A stretch of DNA of 64,000 bases, from positions 130,268,424 to 130,332,423 of the forward strand of contig CM059187.1 of NCBI GenBank assembly GCA_030323885.1. Direction: 5' to 3'. Position 1 is the first letter of the stretch; each line of letters begins with the position of its first letter. The notes below the pieces were generated by a model. It did no database searches and had not been told where the DNA came from. It saw nothing but the letters and a program-made list of their open reading frames with translations. Source of the stretch: Branchipolynoe longqiensis (Eukaryota; Annelida; Polychaeta; Phyllodocida; Polynoidae). The position numbers and the translations under genes are program-made. Positions 33,988 to 44,239 of the stretch are shown in pieces.

Positions 33988-34870
33988 TATGCTATGACCA
34001 TTTAAATTGGGTGAAACTGACTGATATGGGTATCATGGCTGTCAATATCCAGGACGTATACCATTTTGAAGATATCAACATAATATGATCCAATGTGATA
34101 TATTTACAACTTGGTATATCACAAATTTGTATGCAAATATATATATCTGCCCAGTAAAACATAACAGCCGCTTATTATATGTACATTTGATGTGTTTGTA
34201 GCGTAGAGTCATTGAGAGATGATGAATATATCATAATTATCGGTCATTGATGAACATAATGCCTTTGCAGTAAGAACAAACGTACATCTAGAAACGGTTT
34301 CCAGGATTTTTTCTCAATCATTGACCTTGCTAACATACGTCTAGATATAACTGTTGACACATTGTCATCTCTATTTCCTGAGATATTGAAAAAAGAAGAT
34401 TCATCAGTAATGGTGGCCATAATTTGCACATTCAAAATACTGCCAAAATATGTCGTTTGGACAATCCAGCTGAGGTATTTTTCTTAATATTTTACCCAAA
34501 AACATAGGTCTGGACATTACCTTTGGAACACTATCTTCCATCTTTCCTAAGATATCGAAAAAAACGTGGCAAACATAATTTGCATATATTCCAAGGATTA
34601 CCCAAAATTGTCATTAGTACATTCCAAATAAAGCCTTTATCTTAATCGTTGACCCTGAAAATCTAGATTTAGACATAACCTTTGGCACATTATCTTGCAT
34701 AGTCCCTGAGCTATTAAAGAAATAGGCTTTTTTGGTAATGGCGACCCTAATTTGCATATTTCATCAATAAGGACAACCAAGATGAAATACATAAGGGGAT
34801 CCATAAGATTAGAAATCCATAAAAAAAACCTTTACTATAGAACATTCATATGTCCACTATAAAATGCATA
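33988..34870. other. AT-rich non-coding DNA with diverged internal repetition
   Basis: No gene. Three related segments can be aligned by the words tttctcaatcattgaccttg, tcttaatcgttgaccctg and catctctatttcctgagata / catctttcctaagatatcg / catagtccctgagctattaa. This is a very diverged tandem repeat of about 190 bp. Confidence 0.5.
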
Positions 34871-34879
34871 TCAGTGGCA

Positions 34880-35160
34880 TACATCCAATTATATATTATA
34901 AATATTACATAAGTTACATATGTTACATCTCTTATATATGTTACATGTTACATATGCTACATATGTCACATATGTTACATATGTTGCATATGTTAAATAT
35001 GTTTCATATATTACATATATGTTGCCTATGTTACAAACATTACATATGATAGATATGTATATTATATACGTTACATACCTGACGCATATTACAAACTTAC
35101 ATACGTATCATATGTGTTACATACATTATGTATATTATATACGCTACATGCGTTACATAT
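34880..35160 (+). repeat. (TTACATAYG)n array, left part
   Basis: Degenerate nine-base repeats such as gttacatatgttacatatgt. The array is interrupted by the next SINE and continues after it at 35475. Confidence 0.85.
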
Positions 35161-35474
35161 CGGACGCGGTGGCCGAATCTGTAGAGCGCAGGCCTCCCGT
35201 GCGGAAGGTCGGGAGTTCAATTCCCAGTCGAGTCAAACCAATGACTTAGAAGATTGATACTTGTCACTGCCTAGCCAGGCCCTTGGCATTATTAGGATAG
35301 GATAAGGACTGGTTGGCTCAGTGTCAGGATAATGTGACTGAGTGGGATATCAGGTCATGGTGTTGGCAGGCTGGTCTCCGATGGGGCAGCACCATGAGTG
35401 CGCATTGTCACAAGTCGGTACCCATCCTGATTACCCTAGATGTTGTCAAGACGTAAAACTCTAACGACCAACAA
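35161..35474 (+). mobile_element. SINE (family 1 body, GCGCGGTGG-type head) inserted in a simple repeat
   Basis: Head cggacgcggtggccgaatct, B-box region gggagttcaattcccagtcg, complete body, tail acgtaaaactctaacgacca. Confidence 0.9.
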
Positions 35475-35645
35475 CATACGCTACATACGTTACATACGCT
35501 ATATAAGCTACACACGCTACATACTCTACATATGTTACAAACGATACATACGCTATATCAGCTACACACGCCACATACTCTACAAACGGTACATACGCTA
35601 CATACGATACATACGCTATATATGTTACAAACGCTACATATATAC
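35475..35645 (+). repeat. (ACATACGCT)n array, right part
   Basis: Continuation of the 34880 array with more CG-containing units (acatacgctacatacgatac). Confidence 0.85.
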
Positions 35646-36857
35646 ATGATATATATCAGAACAACTGACCTAAAAGACTTGCCCATATTTCTTGACAGAA
35701 CCACCATTGACATACCTCCTTACCCCCCCCCCCCCCATACCTAACTGCCAATGCCTCCTCGCAGGTCTTACTTCCGGTGCAGTGTGGTGGCAATGGTGAC
35801 CCTGTGTGCTGTGGTTGCCTGGTCTGACTCCCAACAGACCCAGCCGAACTGACGTTTCGATTTTAGCCACTCAGAATTGAAAGGTCATGTGGCGTATTTC
35901 CCCTCTAGCCCTTGAAGAGACCTTCTCTTCCCCATTATCAACAATTCCACAAATTTCCCACTGGGATAACATAAACAACTGTGCCGCCTTCCCCCCTCGC
36001 ACCCCCGCCCTCAACCCCCCCCCCCCTCACACACATACACATTGCACATTCGCATGGTGAAACTTTTCAATTCGAAGTCAACTGTTTCAGCATATGGACG
36101 TATTGTGTACCTACCGAACGAGCAATGTTTGGTGTAGATAACATTTTTCGGTTGTTGTTTGTAAAACAGTTTATTCATCGGAACATACTTTTTTTTTTTA
36201 GCGCTGAGGCACTGGTCTCATGGTCATTTATATTACATTGGAAATAGGTAGTTCAGCAGGTACTTCTGTAGGGCATATTAGTAGATTAAAGAGGATGATA
36301 GGGTATTAGTGGGTTAGCTATAGCAAGTTCAGTGTTATGGGCTAAGGTGGTTGTTTGTTGCATAAACTGTACTTTTATTAGGGGTGCAGTATATGTGACG
36401 GGGCTGGGAGAATGGAGCCCTCCCTCTCAAGTCCCAACACTCAATCTTGTATCTTCTGACATTTGATATATAGAGAGTGATTAGTTTGCCTGTGTAGCTC
36501 AGGTAGACAATTGAGTGAGGGAGGGGGTGAAGACAAGCAGAGAGGGGGGGGGGGGTAGAGAGCAAGGCAGGGCATAGAATCCACATTATGGTGCATGTTC
36601 AAGGACCTGGCCAGTGCCTTAAAGCCTTGGTAGGACATATATAGTTTGTTAATATATACTTCATGAATATATATTTCCGATGCCTTCATAAACAACATTA
36701 CAGCAAGTTTGACAAAATCAATCGCTAAGAAGTGCACGGGAAATATACATTTAGATACGCAGTGATGCCATATACATCACACACAAGCTAGAATGCTCAG
36801 ACAGTAAGTCTTATTTGTTTTAAAGAAACTTGTGGGGACTTGTAATAAACCCCGCTC

Positions 36858-36898
<41 letters not shown>

Positions 36899-37284
36899 TT
36901 CCTTCCAGTCCACAAATAAATGCCCACTCATTCCCCATCAACCCCCCCCCCCCCACACACACATTGCTGCACCTCACACACACAGACAATGATGGGCATA
37001 ATATTGAGGCATCATGGGACATACTGTAAATCTCTGCCAATGATAGCAGTGGGTCACGATCATCCACGCCACCGCCACATACCGACAAAACAACCGCACA
37101 CTGCTCCCCCCCCGCCCCCCACACACCCACACCCACACCCACACCCACACCCACATCCACACCCACACCCAAACCCACCATACACACCCGCACCACCACC
37201 AGAGCCACCCGGGAATCGTTAGTATAGTAGTCTCCCGGTCACTCCAGTTAAGTTGACTGATTTAAAGGTGTATTATTTACTTAT
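35646..37284. other. Non-coding DNA with several simple repeats
   Basis: No gene. Poly-C runs are at about 35724 and 36018, a (CTTT)n tract at about 36858-36900, and (ACCCAC)n at about 37120-37170. Frames crossing these are low complexity. Confidence 0.5.
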
Positions 37285-37448
37285 TTAAAGTTGCATAATC
37301 CAATAAAAGAATAACATTTTCAAAATCAAAGCACTTGCCTATATTTGATCCGCCATATCCAACTTAGATACTGATGCACTTTTGCAAACATGTATTACTG
37401 CACATAAGGAATATCGAGTCACTTTAATAGATACAGTCAGCTCTAGTT

Positions 37449-38196
37449 GATGCGCGAGAAGGAAGAACAGAGGCGGAGGTGGGAAAACTGAAGCGTTTAT
37501 TGTGACGCCTCGGGCAACATACAGAGAAACAGTGAAATAACAATAAATGACAAAGTAAGGTACAAACAGGGTAACTGAGGAGGTAAACAGGCTGAGGAGG
37601 CAGAGCAATACAGGGGGCTCATGAGGAGCAGGGGGCTCGCGAGGAGCAAGAGTCAGGGGCTCATGAGGAGCAGAGGATAAATAGTGAGGGGCTCATAAGG
37701 AGCAGTGTAATAATGAGGATAAAGGGCTCAAAAGGAGCTGGTAAGAGAGTCAGTGTGGGGCTCAGATGGGTAACGGGGAAGAGAGAGGTAAATAAGGAAC
37801 AAGGATAAAATGATGATGAGCGGAGTAGCTAAGGAGCAGAGTTCAAAAGTCAGTGGAGTGAGGGGGTGCCGAGGAGCCCTCCACCGCAGAGGGGGGAGGG
37901 TAGAGGAGGGGGAGTTGGGTGGGTGGGTGGAGAAGAAGAAGGGGCAGAGAGCTGGAAGGCGGCTGGAGGCTGAGTGCCTGAGGGAGGCCGGCGGGCGGCC
38001 TTATAAGGGGGGAAGTGAGCAGAGGCAGGAGGGGGGTGAGTCGCTCAGGGCCGGGGGGAGGTGAGCAGTGGCGGGGGTGAGTCGCTCAGGGGCGGGGGGA
38101 GGTGAGCAGTGGCAGGAGGGGGGGGGTGAGTCGCTCAGGGCCGGGTGAGTCGCTCTCCCTCCCCTCGCATCAAACGAAATGCTTCGCATTACGACC
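37449..38196 (-). repeat. Concatemer unit 1 (748 bp)
   Basis: It starts GATGCGCGAGAAGGAAGAAC and ends atgcttcgcattacgacc, joining unit 2 with no extra base. It contains gggctcatgaggagcag-type subrepeats and a gtgagtcgctcagggc series. On the minus strand a perfect CCTTATAAGG lies upstream and AATAAA near the far end. Confidence 0.9.
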
Positions 38197-38945
38197 GATG
38201 CGCGAGAAGGAAGAACAGAGGCGGAGGTGGGAAAACTGAGGCGTTTATTGCGACGCCTCGGGCAACATACAGAGAAACAGTGAAATAACAATAAATGACA
38301 AAGTAAGGTGCAAACAGGGTAACTGAGGAGGTAAACAGGCTGAGGAGGCAGAGCAATACAGGGGGCTCATGAGGAGCAGGGGGCTCGCGACGAGCAAGAG
38401 TCAGGGGCTCATGAGGAGCAGAGGATAAATAGTGAGGGGCTCATAAGGAGCAGTGTTAATAATGAGGATAAAGGGCTCAGAAGGAGCTGGTAAGAGAGTC
38501 AGTGTGGGGCTCAGATGGGTAACGGGGAAGAGAGGTAAATAAGGAACAAGGATAAAATGATGATGAGCGGAGAGTAGCTAAGGAGCAGAGTTCAAAAGTC
38601 AGTGGAGTGAGGGGGTGCCGAGGAGCCCTCCGCCGCAGAGGGGGGAGGGTAGAGGAGGGGGAGTTGGGTGGGTGGGTGGAGAAGAAGAAGGGGCAGAGAG
38701 CTGGAAGGCGGCTGGAGGCTGAGTGCCTGAGGGAGGCCGGCGGGCGGCCTTATAAGGGGGGAAGTGAGCAGAGGCAGGAGGGGGGTGAGTCGCTCAGGGC
38801 CGGGGGGAGGTGAGCAGTGGCGGGGGTGAGTCGCTCAGGGGCGGGGGGAGGTGAGCAGTGGCAGGAGGGGGGGGGTGAGTCGCTCAGGGCGGGGTGAGTC
38901 GCTCTCCCTCCCCTCGCATCAAACGAAATGCTTCGCATTACGACC
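38197..38945 (-). repeat. Concatemer unit 2 (749 bp)
   Basis: Nearly identical to unit 1 over its whole length, with the same ends and the same small differences from the long unit 3. It carries no coding frame. Confidence 0.9.
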
Positions 38946-39345
38946 GATGCGCGAGAAGGAAGAACAGAGGCGGAGGTGGGGAAAACTGAGGCGTTTATTG
39001 CGACGCCTCGGGCAACATACAGAGAAACAGTGAAATAACAATAAATGACAAAGTAAGGTACAAACAGGGTAACTGAGGAGGTAAACAGGCTGAGGAGGCA
39101 GAGCAATACAGGGGGCTCATGAGGAGCAGGGGGCTCGCGAGGAGCAAGAGTCAGGGGCTCATGAGGAGCAGAGGATAAATAGTGAGGGGCTCATAAGGAG
39201 CAGTGTAATAATGAGGATAAAGGGCTCAGAAGGAGCTGGTAAGAGAGTCAGTGTGGGGCTCAGATGGGTAACGGGGAAGAGAGGTAAATAAGGAACAAGG
39301 ATAAAATGATGATGAGCGGAGTAGCTAAGGAGCAGAGTTCAAAAG

Positions 39346-39933
39346 TCAGTGGAGTGAGGGGGTGCCGAGGAGCCCTCCACCAAAAGTAGGAGAGGGCTTG
39401 AGGCGCGCCCGAGGTGATGATCCGAGGCGGGGGTCCGGGGGTGGAGGTCTGGGCGGAGAAAGCTGGCGGCGCGCCCGAGGCGGAGCAGGTGGGGGGGGCC
39501 GGCCGAGCGGTGGGCCGTGTCGGGGGTCAGGCTCCCTCTCGGGGCGGGAAGTGTCAGGGGCCTGCATCGACAGGGGGCGGGCGGCCAAAAAAGGGAAGGC
39601 CCGCTCCTTGGCGGGATCCGGTGAGGAGGTCCGACCAGGGTCGATCAGGGGGGCAGCGAACTCCTCGGGGCTGGATGGGGTGGTGGTCGGGGTCTGGGCG
39701 GAGTTGAAGGCGGTGTCGTGAGGATCGGTGGCAGAGGGTTCCTCCTGAGGCTGGGCTGGGATGCGGTCCGAGGTGTGATGCCCGAGGTGATGATCCTCGG
39801 CTGGGGCTTGGCGGCGCTGCGTTCGATGGTCACTGGGAGGTTGTCGGCTGGGCTTGCGGGGCTGTCGGCAGTGGTGGGGGTGAGGCGCCGGAGGGGTCCC
39901 CCCGGGCCGGCCGGGGGGAGGCCGGCGGATCAA
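39346..39933 (-). CDS. Proline-rich open frame overlapping the small protein's end
   Basis: The frame runs 195 codons from a TTG at 39933 (no ATG at its beginning), in the -1 frame relative to the upstream 108-codon frame, overlapping it at a run of five T. The product is extremely rich in Pro, Arg and Ser, with RPPPAPPRARRQ-type segments. High GC content makes chance open frames common here, so it may be non-coding. If real, expression would need a frameshift or splicing. Confidence 0.25.
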   Translation of the reverse strand: MIRRPPPGRPGGTPPAPHPHHCRQPRKPSRQPPSDHRTQRRQAPAEDHHLGHHTSDRIPAQPQEEPSATDPHDTAFNSAQTPTTTPSSPEEFAAPLIDPGRTSSPDPAKERAFPFLAARPLSMQAPDTSRPEREPDPRHGPPLGRPPPPAPPRARRQLSPPRPPPPDPRLGSSPRARLKPSPTFGGGLLGTPSLH

Positions 39934-40256
39934 AAATCCGCCGAGGTGGGGGGGGTCTGGCGCTCACGGGCTTGCTTGGTGATGCAGTCGGCCTCCGAGT
40001 GCATAGTGAGTACGCGCCTCACGTTTGCGCAGTAGGCGCATGCGTGACGGCGCTTGTCCCCCGCCTCGCCGTGGGCTTCCGCGACGGAAGACCGGTCGCA
40101 CGAGGCGGGGTCTCGGTTCCAGGCCGGGCAGGGAGCCCCGTGAGTGAGCCTGTCGTAGGCGACTCGGGCGTCGACTTGGACTCGGGTGAAGTGGGGGGCT
40201 CGGTGTGGAGGGTCGAGTTGGCGGGGTGCGATGGCGGTAGTCTGCTGAGGTGGCAT
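39930..40256 (-). CDS. Small protein with a CX2CX9HX4C motif, encoded in the long unit
   Basis: The frame starts MPPQQTTAIAPRQLDPPHRA and is 108 codons long. Residues about 75-93 read CAYC, nine residues, H, four residues, C, a zinc-knuckle-like spacing longer than the CX2CX4HX4C of retroviral-type nucleocapsids. The C-terminus is basic. The start is the first ATG about 100 bp downstream of the TATA-like CCTTATAAGG. The frame ends TTT TGA, and a frame shifted by -1 stays open for 195 further codons (to 39346). A gag-like or DNA-binding role is inference; no enzyme domain is present. Confidence 0.45.
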   Translation of the reverse strand: MPPQQTTAIAPRQLDPPHRAPHFTRVQVDARVAYDRLTHGAPCPAWNRDPASCDRSSVAEAHGEAGDKRRHACAYCANVRRVLTMHSEADCITKQARERQTPPTSADF

Positions 40257-40358
40257 GGCTATACATTCGACCCTAAGGAGGTTCAGGGCCAGAAGAAGAA
40301 GGGGCAGAGAGCTGGAAGGCGGCTGGAGGCTGAGTGCCTGAGGGAGGCCGGCGGGCGG

Positions 40359-40368
40359 CCTTATAAGG
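40359..40368 (-). promoter_or_regulatory. CCTTATAAGG: TATA-like / perfect CArG sequence
   Basis: The palindrome CCTTATAAGG fits both a TATA-like core promoter element and the CArG consensus bound by SRF-type MADS factors. It is present at the same place in units 1 and 2 (near 38000 and 38749). It lies about 100 bp upstream of the ATG of the minus-strand frame in unit 3. Confidence 0.4.
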
Positions 40369-40590
40369 GGGGAAGTGAGCAGAGGCAGGAGGGGGGTGAG
40401 TCGCTCAGGGCCGGGGGGAGGTGAGCAGTGGCGGGGGTGAGTCGCTCAGGGGCGGGGGGAGGTGAGCAGTGGCAGGAGGGGGGGGGGGTGAGTCGCTCAG
40501 GGCCGGGTGAGTCGCTCTCCCTCCCCTCGCATCAAACGAAATGCTTCGCATTACGACCAATCCGACACTGGTTAATCCAACAATTTTGCG

Positions 40591-41035
40591 TAAGGCCCAG
40601 TCATACATCACCGGACTGAGTACCGGACACCACCGGACAAAGAATTTTCTAGTCCGATGGTGTTCGGTATCAAAATGTACCGAAATGTACTGAAATGTAC
40701 TGGACGAAACAAACGCTAAACGGACAAGGAACGTACATTAATGAATAGCCACCGGACAATAACCGGACGATCACGGGACGAAAACCGAATGTCTAACGGA
40801 CGGACCAGACACCAACCGGACACCAACCGAATACCAACCGGGAACCTACCGGACTGTTCATGGACGCGCCAAAAACTGACGGACCAAATTCCCGCAGCAC
40901 CGTAAACGGACTCTGCATGAAGCAAACCGGAGATGTAACGGATAGATAATGGACACAAACCACCACAAAATAGTCTAAATTGGTTAATCCCACAATTTGC
41001 TATCCGACATTATTTGGTGTGTGACAGAATGTGTC
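40591..41035 (+). mobile_element. Foldback element, family D (ACCGGACACC words)
   Basis: It starts at taaggcccagtcatacatca and is filled with accggac / gaccaacc-type words (caccggac, taccggac, caaccggaca). A candidate right terminus, ttggtgtgtgacag at about 41020-41033, mirrors the left end imperfectly, so the right border is uncertain. It lies inside the CAGT element. Confidence 0.55.
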
Positions 41036-41330
41036 AGATTAACCAGAGCTGACTGTATAACCTGTCACTAGTGGGAGTGATTCAACGCTATGATGTCTAT
41101 CATTTTGATATGCACACCACAATTATTGTGCATCTTTTCACATCAAATTATCTCTATAGTTAGCCATTTAAAAATATTTAAAAACCGATACTCTAAAGTA
41201 AAGCAAAAAAATAGCATCAGCGCGATCAGACTAATATGTATCCACACATATAGCAGAAACTCAAAAACTTCAGATTATGGAACTTCAACTGGATAGTTAA
41301 CACAACAACACAAATGCACCCAACTAACGA

Positions 41331-41640
41331 CCAGACGTAATTGCCGAATCGTTAGAGCTTAGGCTTTCTCTGGGGAAAGTTGAGAATCAATGACTTATAA
41401 AATTGATACTTGTTACTACCTAACCTGTTGCTCGACATTAATAGGATAAGACAAGGACTAATTAGGACAGTATCAGGATAATGTGACTGTGTGAGGTATC
41501 AGGTCATGGTGCCACTTGCCTGATCTCCCAGTTGGGCAGCACTATACAGTCACTATGAGTGTGCACTGTCACAAGTCGGTGCACATCCGGAAATGACCAT
41601 TGATGTTGCTCGGATGTAAAACCCCAACAAAAAAAACAAA
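41331..41640 (+). mobile_element. SINE (family 1), diverged plus copy
   Basis: Head ccagacgtaattgccgaatc, poor B box, then a recognisable body and tail aaaaccccaacaaaaaaaac. Confidence 0.75.
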
Positions 41641-41657
41641 AGGAAAAGCCTTATTTC

Positions 41658-41746
41658 ATAAAGTCACCATGAGTGTGTACTGTCACAAGTCGGTAGTTGT
41701 CCTGATATGGCCCTAGATGTTGCAAGGGTGTACAATGCCAACAACA
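41658..41746 (+). mobile_element. SINE 3' fragment (family 1)
   Basis: Begins cataaagtcaccatgagtgt and ends gggtgtacaatgccaacaac. Confidence 0.7.
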
Positions 41747-41783
41747 ATCTAACGTCACCCTGTGCACTCAAGCATGTAATTAA

Positions 41784-42412
41784 GGCCCTGTCACACTATG
41801 ACGTATGGCCTTAGCGTGTGCCCAACATACGACAATTTGCCAGTACGTCGGCATTCGTCGAACTTTGCAGGGGCGGGGGATAAAAATGGGCATACATACA
41901 ATGTACACACCATGTACACACAACATATGTAACGTATGAAGAACGTATATCTGACTTATCGCATATGCTCATGGTGCGCTTACCAAAGTTACGTATGTTA
42001 CTTCATCGCTAGAAGTACGGCATATACGTTAAGTACGCTGGAGATACAGCAGGCATACGTTCGAAGCAGGTTAGGAGTACATTATGCATCCATTGGCTGT
42101 ATGTGTTCCTACCTATCCCGAAATACCCCTAACATGTGCATAACGTATGCTGACATACGGCGATTGTATGCCGAGCGTATGAGAAACGTATGAGCCATAC
42201 TGCAACATATGTTGACAATTTTGAACATGCACAAAATATTTTTAGTGGCTCAACCTATGCCGACCTATGCTGACCTATGCCGGCATACCCCAAGCGTACT
42301 TGACGTATGCCCAACATATACGTAACCTATGATGCCCTATGCCAATGTGGAATGTCGAAAATCGCATACGTCGGCATACGCTAATGCTATACGACGTAGT
42401 GTGACAGCCACT
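41784..42412 (+). mobile_element. Foldback element, family A relative with CATACG words
   Basis: TTAA at 41780-41783 and 42413-42416. The left end GGCCCTGTCACACTATGACG and right end acgacgtagtgtgacagcca match the CpG-rich family A. The interior instead reiterates tatgccgacctatgctgacc, catacgtcggcatacg and acgtatg words. It is 629 bp, with no transposase. Confidence 0.85.
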
Positions 42413-43102
42413 TTAATGTGCATGGCACATGCATCGTGTGACTGCGACAAAATGACGGCCATTTGAAAACTGGGCATTTATTTATTCGCGAAAAAAGTTG
42501 GCGGTGGTTGATTTGTTGGTAAAAAAGTAATCACCGGACCGGTTCCTCCTATCAAGGGCAATTGAAAAATCTTCACCGTGAATACCCAGAGGGCCTCCAG
42601 GGAGCAGCCATCTGGATGGCAAACAATGCAGTCTTAACTCCCGCGAGATTGCAATGTAGATGTAAACAAATCTCTCTACTATCACAATTGTGAAGTGATG
42701 CTACTGGAAGAGTAATAGATCATTCCTCATCATGCAGTGGGCGGGGCGGGAAGTGGGCGTGGCGGTGTGTTAGGGGCGCGGGGGGGGGGGGGGCGGGGCG
42801 GGGGCGGCCATAAGTAGATCTGTGACAAAGCGCAGATAAAGACCGAGTTACAAGCGCGCGGGTTGTTGGATTGTGGGTTGTGGATTGTGGGTTGTGGATT
42901 GGGGGTTGTGGATTGTCGTTACGGTCGTGGTTATGGATTGTGGTTGTGGTCGTGCATTGTGGTGGCCAGTGTGGTAGTGGGTGGGGATTGTGGTTGGAGA
43001 TGTGGTTTGTGGTTGTGCGTGCAAGTGTTGTATGGTATGTTGTGGGGTGTGGATTGTGGTTGTGAATTGTGATTGTGGGTGTGTATTATGGTTGGAGAGT
43101 GC
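42413..43102. repeat. Spacer with poly-G and a GATTGTGGGTTGTG tract
   Basis: The first part is unique. A G-rich run (42740-42805) is followed by a degenerate tgtggattgtgggttg repeat (42865-43090). Frames here are repeat translations. Confidence 0.6.
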
Positions 43103-43442
43103 TTGTTTGTTTGTTGTTTTTTTACGTCCTAGCAACATCTGAGGTCATATCAAGACAGGTACCAACTTGTGACAGTGCACATTCATAGCGACTTTATAGT
43201 GCTGTCCCACTGGGAAACCAGGCCACGGGCATCATGACCTGTTATCCCACTCAGTCTCATTATCCTGACACTGAGCACACCAGTCCTTGACCTATCCTAA
43301 TAATGCCGAGTACCTGGCTAGGAAGTGACAAGTATTAATTTTTAAGTCATTGGTTTGACTCGACCAGGGTTCGAACCCACGACCCCACGATCTACCAGCA
43401 CGGGATACGGACACTCTAACTCATTCGGCCATCCCGTCTGGT
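43103..43442 (-). mobile_element. SINE (family 1), full-length minus copy
   Basis: From tgtttgtttgttgttttttt to ggccatcccgtctggt, with an intact B-box region. It separates two blocks of the same tgtggttg simple repeat, so it inserted into that repeat. Confidence 0.9.
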
Positions 43443-43599
43443 ATATGGTTGGAGATGTGCTTTGTGGTCGCGGGCGCGATTTGTAGTTATAGGTGTGATT
43501 TGTAGATATGGGTGCAATTTGGTGTGGATGCAAATTTTGTGGTTGTGGGTGCAGTTTGTGGTTGTGGGCGTAGTTTCTGGTTATAGATGTGAGTTGTTG
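43443..43599 (+). repeat. TGTGGTTGTGGGTGCAGTTT simple repeat
   Basis: Continuation of the repeat upstream of the SINE. Confidence 0.6.
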
Positions 43600-43858
43600 A
43601 TTGGTTGTTGGAGTTTTACATCCTCGCAACATCGAAGGTCATATCAGGATGTCCGCCGACTTGTGACAGTGCGCACTCATGACAACTTTATAGTGCAGCC
43701 CCACTGGGGAATCAGGCCGCCAGCACCATGACCCAATATCCCACTCAGTCATGTTATCTTGACACTGAGCTACTCAGTCCTTGCCCTATCCTAATAATGC
43801 CGAACGCCAAGCTAGGAAGCGATAAGTATCAATTTCTAAGTCATTCTTGTTTGACCCG
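43600..43858 (-). mobile_element. SINE (family 1), minus copy lacking its head
   Basis: Starts with the tail words attggttgttggagttttac and runs to taagtcattcttgtttgac, where the next MITE begins; the tRNA-like head is not found on the other side. Confidence 0.8.
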
Positions 43859-44239
43859 AAAGACCCTATAATACTAAGACGGCACACTCAGCCGGTACTG
43901 TGTAATCAAAATGATCAAACCCACCACTTGGTGCGCTAGCTGTTCTCTTGGTTAAACAGGTGCTATATTATATGTACAAATGTATATAGGAATGTGAAAG
44001 ATATGTGATGATGGCAATTATGATGATGATGCTGATGATGATGTGTATTTGTTCATAGCAATTTCATATTGATGTGTATTAATACTTACCTATCTCATGT
44101 ATAATATAATTGTATGTGTTTACATCTGAAACGCCAACCAGCAGCCGGGCTGATCAAACTCCCCACAAGGTGGCACTGCAAAATTTACATTACCATGGGA
44201 GAGATAGGGAGTGAGCCATCTTAGTATTATAGGGTCTTT
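43859..44239 (+). mobile_element. MITE with AAAGACCCTATAATACTAAG termini
   Basis: The left end AAAGACCCTATAATACTAAG is mirrored by cttagtattatagggtcttt at the right; pairing extends inward (acggcacactca / gggagtgagccat). It is 381 bp with a (ATG)n stretch inside and no frame. Confidence 0.85.

Larger units (their letters stand above)
38946..40558 (-). mobile_element. Concatemer unit 3 (1613 bp), long form with a coding insert
   Basis: It has the same outer 435 bp (38946-39381) and inner 268 bp (40291-40558) as units 1 and 2. About 46 bp of those units are replaced by 909 bp of GC-rich sequence (39382-40290). On the minus strand it forms a transcription-unit-like order: CCTTATAAGG at 40359-40368, ATG at 40256, open frames, then AATAAA at 38994-38999. 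It ends exactly where the host CAGT element resumes (aatccgacactgg), with no target duplication. It may be the parent of the shorter units. Confidence 0.75.
37434..41055 (+). mobile_element. TA-flanked CAGT element with nested insertions
   Basis: The left terminus CAGTCAGCTCTAGTT is matched by aaccagagctgactg at the right, with TA on both sides (37432-37433 and 41056-41057). Just inside, both ends contain ggttaatcc-type words (ctggttaatccaacaatttt at 40568; ttggttaatcccacaatttg at 40980). The element's own sequence is only a few hundred bases; the rest is the array at 37449-40558 and the foldback at about 40591. Confidence 0.8.
37285..41289 (+). mobile_element. TTAA MITE split by a nested stack of elements
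   Basis: The left part (37285-37431) starts TTTAAAGTTGCATAATCCAA and follows the family to cactttaatagata. After the insertion the interior resumes at 41058 (aacctgtcactag, then catttaaaaatatttaaaa) and ends in a diverged right terminus (cttcagattatggaacttca) at about 41289. Confidence 0.8.

Noticed and set aside
37449..38945. Canonical Helitron
   Set aside because: Absence of target duplication and head-to-tail copies fit, but the ends are not TC...CTRR and the insertion is not between A and T.
37449..40558. Reading the array as LTRs of an ordinary LTR retrotransposon
   Set aside because: There is no target duplication, no convincing primer-binding site at the junction, units abut directly, and the long unit replaces an internal 46-bp stretch rather than lying between two units.
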